A program made the translations under genes and the position numbers. Positions 1 through 7,479 of a stretch of DNA of 24,843 nt are shown in pieces. Below the pieces are notes generated by a model that saw only the letters and a list, made by a program, of their open reading frames with translations, searched no databases and was not told the DNA's origin. This DNA is from a virus. Positions within the stretch are counted from its first letter, which is position 1; the number at the start of each line of letters is the position of its first letter. The stretch lies in IMG/VR virus record IMGVR_UViG_3300042568_000072, positions 1 to 24,843 of that record. The stretch is one strand, 5' to 3'.

Positions 1-54
1 GCACCTAAAAAGGCTGTCGAAGTCCAACCTCTAGCAACGGTGAACAGGTGGTAA
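1..54 (+). CDS. 3' end of upstream gene, probably large terminase subunit (partial)
   Basis: Frame 1 is open from the first base and ends in TAA at 52-54, giving the tail APKKAVEVQPLATVNRW. The stop lies directly against the portal ATG at 55, so the two are translationally linked. No domain is visible in 17 residues. The terminase assignment is only an inference from gene order: in P22-like phages the large terminase gene directly precedes the portal gene. Confidence 0.5.
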   Translation, partial: APKKAVEVQPLATVNRW

Positions 55-2400
55 ATGGCTCGACTGACTAGAGAACAACGGCTCGGCAATGTGCATCAGG
101 CGGCATTGACTGAGTTTGATCGCTGTCAGTCATCCATGCGCGATGAACGCTTGCAGTGCCTTCAGGATCGCCGTTTCTATTCACTCGCTGGCGCACAATG
201 GGAAGGCCCCATCGGTGAGCAGTTCGAGAACAAGCCACGCTTTGAGGTAAACAAGGTTCACCTGAGCGTCATTCGTATCATCAACGAATACCGCAACAAC
301 CGCATCGGTGTTGACTTTGTGTCCAAGGACGGAAGCAGCAACGATAAGCTGGCTGAGACTTGCAACGGATTGTATCGCGCTGACGAACAGGACAGCGTTG
401 CAGATGAAGCTTTCGACAATGCTTTCGAGGAAGGTGTTGGCGGTGGCTTCGGTGCATGGCGTCTGCGCACCGTCTATGAAGACGATGAAGACGATGAGAA
501 TGAAAAGCAGCGCATCCGCTTTGAACCGATCTATGACGCTGATAGCAGCGTATTCTTTGATCTAGACGCAAAGCGCCAGGACAAGTCGGACGCTAAATAT
601 TGCTTCGTTCTCTATTCGATGACCCGCGAAGCCTATCGCGCTGAATGGAACGATGATCCGACCACATGGCCTAAAGAGATTCACCAATACGAATTTGACT
701 GGGACACGCCAGACGTTGTGTTCGTGGCGGAATATTACCGCGTCGAAGAAGTGCGCGAGACGATCCGCATATTCCAGACCATCACTGGCGAGGAAGAACG
801 CTACACGCAGGCAGACTTTGACGCAGACGAAACGCTTGAAGAAACTCTCCTGGCTGTTGGAACCATCGAGGTTCGCCAGAAGCGGGTGAAGCGTCGGCGC
901 GTTCACAAATACATCATGAGCGGTGGGGGCATCCTCGAAGATGCTGGCTACATCGCTGGCAAGAACATTCCGATTGTTCCCTATTACGGCAAGCGTTGGT
1001 TCGTCGATAACGTCGAGCGTTGCATGGGCCATGTTCGCCTAGCTAAAGATCCGCAGCGCCTGAAGAACATGCAGCTTTCAAAGCTGGGTGAGATCAGTGC
1101 GCTTTCATCCGTTGAAAAGCCGATCCTCGTTCCTGAGCAGGTCGCTGGACACCAAGTGATGTGGGCAGAGGATAATATCCGTAATTATCCCTATCTGCTG
1201 GTCAATCCAATCACTGGCCCGAATGGCGAGACGCAAGCCGCTGGCCCTGTTGCTTATACCAAGTCTTCCGACATTCCTCCGGCGATGGCTGCGCTCTTGC
1301 AGTTGACCGAGCAGGATATGGCGGAAATTCTTGGTAATAGTCAGCAAGCGGACAAGATGGTCAGCAACATCAGCGGTAAAGCCGTTGAGATGATCCAGAC
1401 CCGTTTGGACATGCAGTCATTCATCTACATGACCAACATGGCGAAGGCTATGCGCCGCTGCGGTGAGATATGGCTGTCGATGGCTAAAGACATTTACGTC
1501 GAAGAAGGACGTAAGATGAAGTCAATCGGCGCGATGGAGCAGGTTGAATCCATCGAGATGATGAAGCCGACCATTGACGCTGAAACTGGCGAATTGGTTT
1601 ACGAGAATGATCTAAGCCAAGCCAACTTTGATGTTGCTGTCGATGTTGGCCCGTCGTTCACCAGCCGCCGCGAATCCACTGTCCGTTCACTGACTGGAAT
1701 GATGCAGGTTACAAGCGATCCTGAAACACAGATGATCCTTCAGTCTATGGCGATCATGAACATGGACGGTGAAGGCATCTCTGACATTAAGGACTTCTTC
1801 CGCAAGAAGCTCGTTCAGATGGGCGTTGTTCCGCCGACTGATGAAGAACAGCAGCAGATGATGGAAGCCATGATGGCTCAACAGCAGCAGCAAGATCCGC
1901 AGACGGTCTATCTGATGGCTGAAGCGCAGAAGTCTGAAGCACTGGCGCGCAAAGCATTGGCTGACACTGAGCTTACAATGGCAAACGCTGAGAAAGCCAA
2001 AGCCGATACGCTTTCGATCCTGTCTGAGATTGACAACCCGACTAAAAACACCCGCACTGAGGTTAAGGTTGAGGAAGTTGACCCGATCAAGCAAGAGCGT
2101 GAGCGCCTGGACATTGAAAGCAAGCGATTCGATCTAGCGATCAAGATGCGCCAGCTTGAGGAAATAGAGTCAAAGGTTGACACTGTAAAAGCCCAGATCA
2201 CGGCAGCGCAAAGCCTTTCGGAAGCCAGCCAGAACATTACGAACGCTGTTTCTGGAATTGATAGCGGCGTTGCAGGGTTCAAAGATGCGGTAGAGATCAT
2301 GACAAAAAACCAGCGTGAAGCCGCACAAGCTGCCATCAAAGCGGTCAATCGGCCTAAAAAGCTGATACGCGAAAAAGGCAAGATCGTTGGAATTGAATAA
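55..2400 (+). CDS. Portal protein, P22 gp1-like
   Basis: 781 residues. It would form the dodecameric ring at one capsid vertex through which the terminase packages DNA and to which the tail attaches. The N-terminal part (YSLAGAQWEG at about 42-51, then VNKVHLSVIRIINEYRNNR) matches the P22-type portal pattern of podoviruses. From about residue 600 the protein is rich in Gln, Ala, Lys and Glu and strongly helical, as expected for the long C-terminal barrel of P22 gp1. The P22 protein is about 725 residues, so this one is slightly longer. The ATG follows the upstream stop immediately, with GGTGG-like bases as a weak ribosome site. Scaffold and gp5-type coat genes downstream support the call. Confidence 0.93.
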   Translation: MARLTREQRLGNVHQAALTEFDRCQSSMRDERLQCLQDRRFYSLAGAQWEGPIGEQFENKPRFEVNKVHLSVIRIINEYRNNRIGVDFVSKDGSSNDKLAETCNGLYRADEQDSVADEAFDNAFEEGVGGGFGAWRLRTVYEDDEDDENEKQRIRFEPIYDADSSVFFDLDAKRQDKSDAKYCFVLYSMTREAYRAEWNDDPTTWPKEIHQYEFDWDTPDVVFVAEYYRVEEVRETIRIFQTITGEEERYTQADFDADETLEETLLAVGTIEVRQKRVKRRRVHKYIMSGGGILEDAGYIAGKNIPIVPYYGKRWFVDNVERCMGHVRLAKDPQRLKNMQLSKLGEISALSSVEKPILVPEQVAGHQVMWAEDNIRNYPYLLVNPITGPNGETQAAGPVAYTKSSDIPPAMAALLQLTEQDMAEILGNSQQADKMVSNISGKAVEMIQTRLDMQSFIYMTNMAKAMRRCGEIWLSMAKDIYVEEGRKMKSIGAMEQVESIEMMKPTIDAETGELVYENDLSQANFDVAVDVGPSFTSRRESTVRSLTGMMQVTSDPETQMILQSMAIMNMDGEGISDIKDFFRKKLVQMGVVPPTDEEQQQMMEAMMAQQQQQDPQTVYLMAEAQKSEALARKALADTELTMANAEKAKADTLSILSEIDNPTKNTRTEVKVEEVDPIKQERERLDIESKRFDLAIKMRQLEEIESKVDTVKAQITAAQSLSEASQNITNAVSGIDSGVAGFKDAVEIMTKNQREAAQAAIKAVNRPKKLIREKGKIVGIE

Positions 2401-2410
2401 AGGATAACTC

Positions 2411-2812
2411 ATGGCAAACGCAATTTACCCGCTTTACAAGCAAGCCCTGCTTGATGGTTCTGCAAACACGGACATTAATGATCTGACCGTCAAGGTCGCG
2501 CTGGTTGATACTGGCGTTTACACCTATTCGGCTGCTCACGAATTCCTGACTTCGCTTACCGGCGTTGTTGGAACGGCACAGACCATCGCTGCCACCACGG
2601 TAGCCAATGGCCTATTTGATGGTGATAACGTGACCTATAGCGGCGTGACTGGTAACTCGGTCGAGGCTCTGGTTATTTATATCGACACCGGCACGGCTGG
2701 TACCTCGCGCCTTGTGGCTTACATTGACAGCGGCGTTACCGGCCTTCCTGTCACACCGAATGGCGGGGATATCACTGTCACTTGGAGCGTTTCTGGTATT
2801 TTCCAGCTTTAA
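2411..2812 (+). CDS. Conserved phage virion-type protein of unknown function
   Basis: 133 residues, starting MANAIYPLYKQALLDG, followed by NDLTVKVALVDTGVYTYSAAHEFL. This pattern (short helix, then a beta-rich domain with a VKVALVDT strand) occurs in small proteins of many podoviruses and siphoviruses and is usually unannotated. It has no signal peptide, membrane segment or catalytic motif. AGGA at 2401-2404 is the likely ribosome site, and the gene starts 10 bases after the portal stop. Its place between portal and scaffold and its beta-rich sequence make a virion surface or accessory role possible, but that is inference. Confidence 0.75.
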   Translation: MANAIYPLYKQALLDGSANTDINDLTVKVALVDTGVYTYSAAHEFLTSLTGVVGTAQTIAATTVANGLFDGDNVTYSGVTGNSVEALVIYIDTGTAGTSRLVAYIDSGVTGLPVTPNGGDITVTWSVSGIFQL

Positions 2813-2820
2813 GGTGATAT

Positions 2821-2976
2821 ATGGCAATTGGCATTGGCTCCATCGTTAAGGCACTTGCGCCATTTGATGAATTTTTCCCAGATCCTTGGGAAGTGGTCAG
2901 CCAATCCGAAACCGGCGCTTGGCAAAATGCAGATGGCGTGGACTTTGATGAATCCGTTCTGATAGAGGTGATTTAA
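2821..2976 (+). CDS. Small unknown protein, 51 residues
   Basis: The ORF starts MAIGIGSIVKALAPFDEF and ends ESVLIEVI. A good ribosome site (AAGGTGAT) lies within the preceding 9 bases, and the stop TAA at 2974-2976 shares its last base with the ATG of the next gene (TAATG), a coupling repeated throughout this block. The protein is acidic with Trp and Phe and has no transmembrane run. I do not recognise it. The tight spacing on both sides, filling an otherwise empty 160 bases, is the main reason to call it real. Confidence 0.62.
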   Translation: MAIGIGSIVKALAPFDEFFPDPWEVVSQSETGAWQNADGVDFDESVLIEVI

Positions 2977-3791
2977 TGGCGATTACGACACTAGACGGCG
3001 CTATCGCTGGTATGCAAGCTCCAGTACCTATCACAAAGGTAGGTATTGGAACCGCCGCTGTCGGAGCATTGCGCGGATACACCCCGTGGTATGCGGCAGG
3101 AAATCCCGGCGCTGCTACAGCAAACGCCGCTGGCGTTAACGGCGCGGCAGTTACTGCACCCGTGACAGGAATGCTTCCTCGCACAAATCCAACAGGCGGC
3201 GCATTTGCTTACCTTGCACGTTTAGGCATCAACGCTAGTACACCGGGCACTTTGTGGCTGATCGACCGTATGTGGAACAACAGCGGACTTTCGGTCACTT
3301 CTACGGCGGGTCAAGCCATCACATCGGCAGCACTTCCCGCCAGATCCGGCGACGGGACGGCTAATGGCGCTAACGTGATGGCTGCTATTGAATGGTCAGC
3401 AACGGGAGGCACGGGAACGCCTACTGTTACGTTGGTTTATAACGACCAAGATGGCAACACTGGCACGGGAACATTCGCTGCCGTTGCTTCGCCTCCTGTC
3501 GGCACTTTTGAGGTGTTTACTTTAGGTGCCGGCGATACAGGTATTAGATCGCTTACTTCAGCATCATCTTTCACGCAGTCCGCTACTCGCACCAGTGGTA
3601 CGATGCACTTAGTGCTGTTCCGTGTTCTCGCTCAGGTAGAAGTTACATCTGCCAACATCGGTAACGCTATTGACGTACTGACGGCAGGGATGCCGCGCAT
3701 TTACGATGGTAGTGTTTTGCAGCTTGTATGGTTTCCTAGTGCAACAACTGCCACTAACTTCATTGGGCAGTACATCGAAACTCAAGGCTAA
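2976..3791 (+). CDS. Conserved phage structural-type protein
   Basis: 271 residues beginning MAITTLDGAIAGMQAP, with YLARLGINASTPGTLWLIDR at about 78-97, then VTLVYNDQDGNTGTGT and near the C-terminus MPRIYDGSVLQLVWFP. This is a beta-rich, Gly/Ala/Thr-rich protein of a type common in tailed phages near head or tail genes, normally left as hypothetical. There is no enzyme motif or signal peptide. It is coupled at both ends by TAATG overlaps, so it probably belongs to one translation unit with the 51-residue gene before it and the repeat protein after it. A virion component is likely, but which part is not shown. Confidence 0.78.
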   Translation: MAITTLDGAIAGMQAPVPITKVGIGTAAVGALRGYTPWYAAGNPGAATANAAGVNGAAVTAPVTGMLPRTNPTGGAFAYLARLGINASTPGTLWLIDRMWNNSGLSVTSTAGQAITSAALPARSGDGTANGANVMAAIEWSATGGTGTPTVTLVYNDQDGNTGTGTFAAVASPPVGTFEVFTLGAGDTGIRSLTSASSFTQSATRTSGTMHLVLFRVLAQVEVTSANIGNAIDVLTAGMPRIYDGSVLQLVWFPSATTATNFIGQYIETQG

Positions 3792-5011
3792 TGCCTGGAC
3801 AGGGCGACTTTCCGCTTCGCTCCGCTTGGCTTGGCAGGGGCAGGGGCAGGGGCAGGGGCAGGGGCGCAAATCCGCGTAAAGTTGTCAATGTTGCTGCGCG
3901 AAATAGTGCAAACGCACCTGTATGGATTAATTGGACATTTAATGCTTCTGGCCCGTTCAGCCAAACACTTACCCCTGCGCTGTTTACTAATACCCAGACT
4001 TTCTACGCTGCGACGGTTGGTCGCGGCACAATCACTCTTGCCCCTGCGCTACTCACCAACACGCAAACCTTCTACTCGCCTACAGTTGCACAGGTAAGAA
4101 TCGTTGCCCCTGCACTGTTTACGAACACCCAAACCTTCTACAATGCGACAGTAACGACAACCCGCAATCTATCTGCTGGCCTGTTTACCAATACCCAGAC
4201 GTTTTATAGCCCGACCCGCACTTCAAGCAATGCGGTGTCGCCTGCGCTTTTCACAAACACGCAGACCTTCTACAGCCCAACAGCTACACGCTCCAACACA
4301 GTTTCACCCGCGCTGTTCACCAACACGCAAACATTCTTTGCGCCTGCCGTAACGACAACCAGAGCGGTTCAACCCAGCCTATTTACAAACACCCAGACAT
4401 TCTACGGGCCAACTGCATCGGCAATCAATCTGCTGTTGCCATCGCTGTTCACTAATGAACAAACTTTTTACAGCCCAACGGTTGCGATAGCTGGCCTTCC
4501 ACAAGAGCTATCGCCAAGCCTATTCGTTAACACGAACATCTTCTATCCCGTCACTGTCGTTGATCCGCCTGTGCAATTGGTCGGCGGTGGCGGTGGCGAA
4601 GCTTCATCAAGCAGCAAGCCAGCCAAGCCCAAGAGCAAGCGCAAGGCAAAAGGCTTTGCCAACGAGCGCGCACAACTTGAGGCGGCGCTATCAGCGGATC
4701 GCGTTGCAGAGAACATCAATGTTCTGAATGACAGCAAATTAGCTGCCGCGAAGAAAACAGCCAAAAGCCTGAATTCTTATCTGAACGAAAAGGGAACCGC
4801 TGACGCACTGCGCAAGCAGCTTAATGAACTGCAAATCCAGTTAAGCGTCAAAGCTGCCAACGATCAGAATGATTTGACCTTTAACGCTGATCTGCAAGCG
4901 GCAGCAGATGAGGTGCAAAGGTTCCTGGACGAAGAGCAAGAAGCAATTGAAATCCTACTGCTTGATGCGCAGGAAGATGACAGGCTGCTACTGTTAGCTA
5001 TTGGATTTTGA
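3791..5011 (+). CDS. Repeat protein: Gly-Arg start, nine 22-residue repeats, helical tail
   Basis: 406 residues in four parts. Residues 15-25 form a Gly-Arg run encoded by a GGCAGG hexamer repeat. Residues 62-256 hold nine copies of a unit with core PALFTNTQTFYSPTV, at spacings of 23, 22, 22, 22, 22, 22, 22 and 25 residues. Residues 265-290 are a Gly5 stretch and a Ser/Lys-rich basic linker. Residues 291-406 are charged and helical, with a very acidic end. The ATG at 3791 overlaps the previous stop (TAATG). No ATG, GTG or TTG occurs in frame between the G-rich run and the repeats, so translation must cross that run. Similar FTNTQTFY repeats occur in unannotated phage virion proteins. Function is unknown; a fibrous or beta-solenoid surface protein is my inference. 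Confidence 0.8.
   Translation: MPGQGDFPLRSAWLGRGRGRGRGRGANPRKVVNVAARNSANAPVWINWTFNASGPFSQTLTPALFTNTQTFYAATVGRGTITLAPALLTNTQTFYSPTVAQVRIVAPALFTNTQTFYNATVTTTRNLSAGLFTNTQTFYSPTRTSSNAVSPALFTNTQTFYSPTATRSNTVSPALFTNTQTFFAPAVTTTRAVQPSLFTNTQTFYGPTASAINLLLPSLFTNEQTFYSPTVAIAGLPQELSPSLFVNTNIFYPVTVVDPPVQLVGGGGGEASSSSKPAKPKSKRKAKGFANERAQLEAALSADRVAENINVLNDSKLAAAKKTAKSLNSYLNEKGTADALRKQLNELQIQLSVKAANDQNDLTFNADLQAAADEVQRFLDEEQEAIEILLLDAQEDDRLLLLAIGF
3833..3862 (+). repeat. Five tandem GGCAGG hexamers, G-quadruplex-prone
   Basis: Five perfect GGCAGG units lie in a row, followed by GGCG. Read another way, this is five GGGG tracts (3837-3840, 3843-3846, 3849-3852, 3855-3858, 3861-3864), each separated by CA. 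It lies 43 bases into the repeat-protein gene on the coding strand, so the mRNA also carries it. Unit changes would alter the number of Gly-Arg pairs without shifting the frame. Confidence 0.9.
3974..4558 (+). repeat. Nine imperfect 66-75 bp coding repeats
   Basis: The repeats encode the PALFTNTQTFY units of the surrounding gene. The protein core is almost constant, while codons differ from copy to copy (for example TTTACTAATACCCAG, CTCACCAACACGCAA, TTTACGAACACCCAA). The last copy has diverged most (SLFVNTNIFYPVTV). Conserved protein with scattered synonymous change points to an old duplication held by selection rather than a fresh expansion. Confidence 0.88.
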
Positions 5012-5100
5012 TATCATTGCGTTTTGAACGAAAACGTGTGATATTAAACGCAAGCGGTTCCACCCTTCGCTTAATTAGGGTGAGTTGATTGGGGTATAAT
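5012..5100 (+). promoter_or_regulatory. Intergenic leader before the scaffold gene, with two competing hairpins
   Basis: This is one of the few true gaps in the block. AAGCG at 5052-5056 can pair with CGCTT at 5068-5072. CACCCT at 5061-5066 can pair with AGGGTG at 5077-5082. The two stems cannot form together. A weak promoter-like pair is TTGCGT at 5017-5022 and GATATT at 5040-5045 with TGT just before it (17-base spacing). GGGG at 5091-5094 is the probable ribosome site. A separate input of transcription for scaffold and coat is plausible but unproven. Confidence 0.35.
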
Positions 5101-5955
5101 ATGAAAACGGCAGAATTGGATAACGCAGACAACATCGAAGCAATTGAGATTGAAGCCGCTCCACAAGAGCAACTCGACGATGAGAACAATGCCATCGACG
5201 AAACTTCAGATGACGATATTGTAGAGGATGAGGTTGTCATATCCATTGGTGAGGAATCGCCACCTCAAGAAGAAGAAGCGCGAGCGCCTAAATGGGTGCG
5301 TGAATTGCGCAAATCAAACAGAGAAAAAGAACGTCAGATTCGTGAGCTTGAAGCCAAGCTGAACGCCACCGTTGCTGAACCAAAGCCAGCCACGTTAAGC
5401 GAAAAGCCAAAGCTTGAAGACTTCGATTATGATCCAGAAGAGTACGAACAAAAGCTTGCTGAATGGTATGAGCATAAACGCGAATACGATGCAGCCCAAG
5501 CCAATGCTAAGGCCCAGCAAGATGCTGAAGCCAAAGCCTGGCAGGACAAGCTTGATTCCTATGCGAAAGCGAAAGCCTCGCTAAGGGTGCGCGATTACGA
5601 AGATGCAGAAGCTACGGCTCTCGAAACCTTCAACGTCACGCAACAGGGAATCGTTCTTCAGGGTTCTGACAATCCTGCTCTGCTTGTTTACGCAATTGGC
5701 AAAAACGCAACCAAAGCCAAAGAGCTTGCTTCTATTACTGACCCCGTAAAGTTCGCCTTTGCGGTAGCGAAACTGGAGACTCAGTTGAAAGTAACAAACC
5801 GTAAAGCAGCCGCATCACCTGAACGCACCATCTCCACTGGAGGCGGTAGAATCTCAGGCAGTGTGGATTCCACCCTTGATCGTTTGCGTGAAGAGGCTCT
5901 TAAGACTGGAGATCTGTCAAAGGTCATGGCCTACAAGCGCGGCAAGAAAACCTAA
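5101..5955 (+). CDS. Scaffolding protein
   Basis: 284 residues from the ATG at 5101. A TTG at 5089 is in frame, but it lies only four codons upstream and overlaps the GGGG ribosome site. The first 65 residues are very acidic (DETSDDDIVEDE). Residues about 65-95 and 120-170 are charged helices typical of coiled coils (KSNREKERQIRELEAKL). The last residues are basic (DLSKVMAYKRGKKT), as in phage scaffolds that use a basic helical C-terminus to bind coat protein. Its place directly before the coat gene and its composition are diagnostic. It would guide shell assembly inside the procapsid and leave before or during packaging. Sequence similarity to P22 gp8 itself is not evident by eye. Confidence 0.87.
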   Translation: MKTAELDNADNIEAIEIEAAPQEQLDDENNAIDETSDDDIVEDEVVISIGEESPPQEEEARAPKWVRELRKSNREKERQIRELEAKLNATVAEPKPATLSEKPKLEDFDYDPEEYEQKLAEWYEHKREYDAAQANAKAQQDAEAKAWQDKLDSYAKAKASLRVRDYEDAEATALETFNVTQQGIVLQGSDNPALLVYAIGKNATKAKELASITDPVKFAFAVAKLETQLKVTNRKAAASPERTISTGGGRISGSVDSTLDRLREEALKTGDLSKVMAYKRGKKT

Positions 5956-5970
5956 TTTGGAGTTAAGACA

Positions 5971-7245
5971 ATGGCTAACGCCTTTTCAAAAGAAGAAATT
6001 GTCGCCTTTGAAAACATCCTCGAAGGCTTCAACGATGCGCTGATTCTCTCGAAGAACATCAACGTATACAACACCAACGGCGTGACGATGGAACGCGCTC
6101 GTGACACCATCTGGCGTCCGCAGCCCTACATCGCCCAGTCGTTCAGCCGTACTGTCGGCACCACGATTGCAAGCGACATTCAGAACATGACGCAGCTTTC
6201 GGTTCCTTCGACCCTCGGCTTCAGCCAGTGCTCGGCTTGGCAGATGGACGCTCTGGAACTGCGTGACGCATTGCAGGAAGGTCGCCTGGGCGATGCTGCA
6301 AAGCAGAAGCTTGCTTCGGACATTAACCTGTCGGTTATGGACGTTGCTTCGGCGCAGGGTACGCTCGTTGTTTCTGTTGCAACCCCCGCTGGCGATTATG
6401 ATGACATTGCTCTGTGCGATAGCATCATGAACGAACAGGGTGTCATGGCTGGTGATCGTTACCTCGCTCTGTCGAGCCGCGATTACAACGGCATGGCTGG
6501 CAATTTGGCTGTGGCAACTCGTTCGTTCACCGGCACTAAGTCGGCTAACGCTTACGAGCGTTCGTATGTTGGCCCCGTGGCTGGCTTCGAGACCTATAAG
6601 CTCGACTATGCCAACCGTTGCGCTGACAACTCGGCAAGCCGCACCATCGCCACCAACGGCGCACAGGTGCGTTACGTTCCGCAGGCAACCACGACCAGCG
6701 TTGCTGGCGTTCTCAACGTGGACAACCGCTATCAGCAGGTTACTGTTTCTTCGACCACCGGCATTCTTGCTGGTGACTCGTTTGAAATCACCGGCATCGA
6801 AGCGGTCCACCACATCACAAAGCGTAGCACGGGACAGCTTAAGACGTTCCGCGTTATCTCGATTGACAGCGGCACGACCATGACGATCAGCCCGCCGATC
6901 ATTGGTGCAAACTCGTCCCCGACTGATGCTGAACAGCAGTATCAGAACGTGTTCGTTGCATCGACTTCGGCAACTGCTCCGATCATCTTCAAGAACATCG
7001 CTGCTTCGAACATCAACCCGTTCTGGCACAAGAATTCGATCGAACTGCTTCCGGGCCGTTACGCTGTTCCTGATGGTGCTGGCGTGGACGTTCTGCGCGC
7101 TTCGACCGATCAGGGCATCGAACTGGTCATGACCAAGAAGTTCGATCCGCTGACATTCCAGACGCTTTACACGCTCGATACGCTCTACGGCGTTGTGTGT
7201 ACAAACCCTGAAATGGCAGGCATTCTGCTTTTCAACCAGACGTAA
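5971..7245 (+). CDS. Major coat protein, P22 gp5-like
   Basis: 424 residues, close to the 430 of P22 gp5. It begins MANAFSKEEIVAFENILEGF and has the gp5-type layout: TIWRPQPYIAQ near residue 47, a helical region with LRDALQEGRLGDAAKQKLA, and VAGFETYKLDYANRC. At about 248-310 lies an inserted beta domain, VDNRYQQVTVSSTTGILAGD, that closely parallels [20 protein letters not shown] of the P22 coat I-domain. The HK97-fold shell protein would assemble around the scaffold. GGAG about 10 bases before the ATG is the ribosome site. Codons are more uniform and GC-ending than in neighbouring genes, as expected for the most highly expressed virion gene. Confidence 0.95.
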   Translation: MANAFSKEEIVAFENILEGFNDALILSKNINVYNTNGVTMERARDTIWRPQPYIAQSFSRTVGTTIASDIQNMTQLSVPSTLGFSQCSAWQMDALELRDALQEGRLGDAAKQKLASDINLSVMDVASAQGTLVVSVATPAGDYDDIALCDSIMNEQGVMAGDRYLALSSRDYNGMAGNLAVATRSFTGTKSANAYERSYVGPVAGFETYKLDYANRCADNSASRTIATNGAQVRYVPQATTTSVAGVLNVDNRYQQVTVSSTTGILAGDSFEITGIEAVHHITKRSTGQLKTFRVISIDSGTTMTISPPIIGANSSPTDAEQQYQNVFVASTSATAPIIFKNIAASNINPFWHKNSIELLPGRYAVPDGAGVDVLRASTDQGIELVMTKKFDPLTFQTLYTLDTLYGVVCTNPEMAGILLFNQT

Positions 7246-7257
7246 GTCTAATTGGGA

Positions 7258-7284
7258 GGGGGGGATTTGGAAGTCATCCCCCCC
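7258..7284 (+). terminator. Strong GC hairpin after the coat gene
   Basis: A perfect 9-bp stem, GGGGGGGAT at 7258-7266 with ATCCCCCCC at 7276-7284, closes a 9-base loop 12 bases after the coat stop. No U-run follows (the next bases are GACCTTCC), so it does not look like a complete rho-independent terminator. It may be a partial terminator or a 3' barrier that protects the coat mRNA. The next gene starts 24 bases later, with AAGGAG at 7295-7300 as its ribosome site. Confidence 0.6.
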
Positions 7285-7308
7285 GACCTTCCTTAAGGAG
7301 CAAATGAG

Positions 7309-7479
7309 ATGCCGCTTAAAAAAGGTTACAGCCGTTCAAGCATCGGCAAGAACATCAAGATGGAAGAAAAGGCTGGCCGCCCGAAAAAGCAGGCCATCGC
7401 CATTGCTCTCAATGTTGCCCGCGATGCTGCTATGAAAGCAGGCAAGCCAAGCAAGGCTCCGAAGCGGAAAAAGAAATGA
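7309..7479 (+). CDS. Small basic conserved phage protein, 56 residues
   Basis: It starts MPLKKGYSRSSIGKNIKMEE and ends in APKRKKK. It has the pattern of a small lysine-rich protein (KKG..S..I..NIK.E...G.P.KQA.AIAL..AR) found in many podoviruses, usually of unknown function. It is very basic, with one central helix, and could bind nucleic acid; that is inference from charge only. A clear AAGGAG lies 8 bases before the ATG. The stop TGA at 7477-7479 overlaps the next ATG (ATGA). Confidence 0.78.
   Translation: MPLKKGYSRSSIGKNIKMEEKAGRPKKQAIAIALNVARDAAMKAGKPSKAPKRKKK

Noticed and set aside
1848-1890. CAG-rich runs in the portal and in the ejection protein near 14100 as microsatellites
   Set aside because: They encode Gln-rich helices with mixed CAA/CAG codons and are too short and irregular to suggest slippage.
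562-2412. Several minus-strand ORFs opposite the portal gene
   Set aside because: They overlap a clearly recognised portal gene fully, have low-complexity Ser/Leu/Arg products and no coherent starts.
3831-4097. Alternative frame giving a Gly-Ala run followed by basic sequence
   Set aside because: It reads the same hexamer repeat in another frame. Frame 3791-5011 carries the regular FTNTQTFY repeats and TAATG coupling.
3974-4558. CRISPR-like array because of regular spacing
   Set aside because: The repeats are imperfect, in frame and coding, with related sequence between them rather than unique spacers.
5095-5100. TATAAT directly before the scaffold ATG as a -10 promoter box
   Set aside because: No -35 lies 16-18 bases upstream, and transcription from it would begin inside the coding region.
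5986-7029. 347-codon ORF on the minus strand opposite the coat gene
   Set aside because: It is an exact shadow of the coat gene, whose codon bias keeps the reverse frame open. The product is Arg/Ser/Val-rich with no domain, and no ribosome site or gap supports it.
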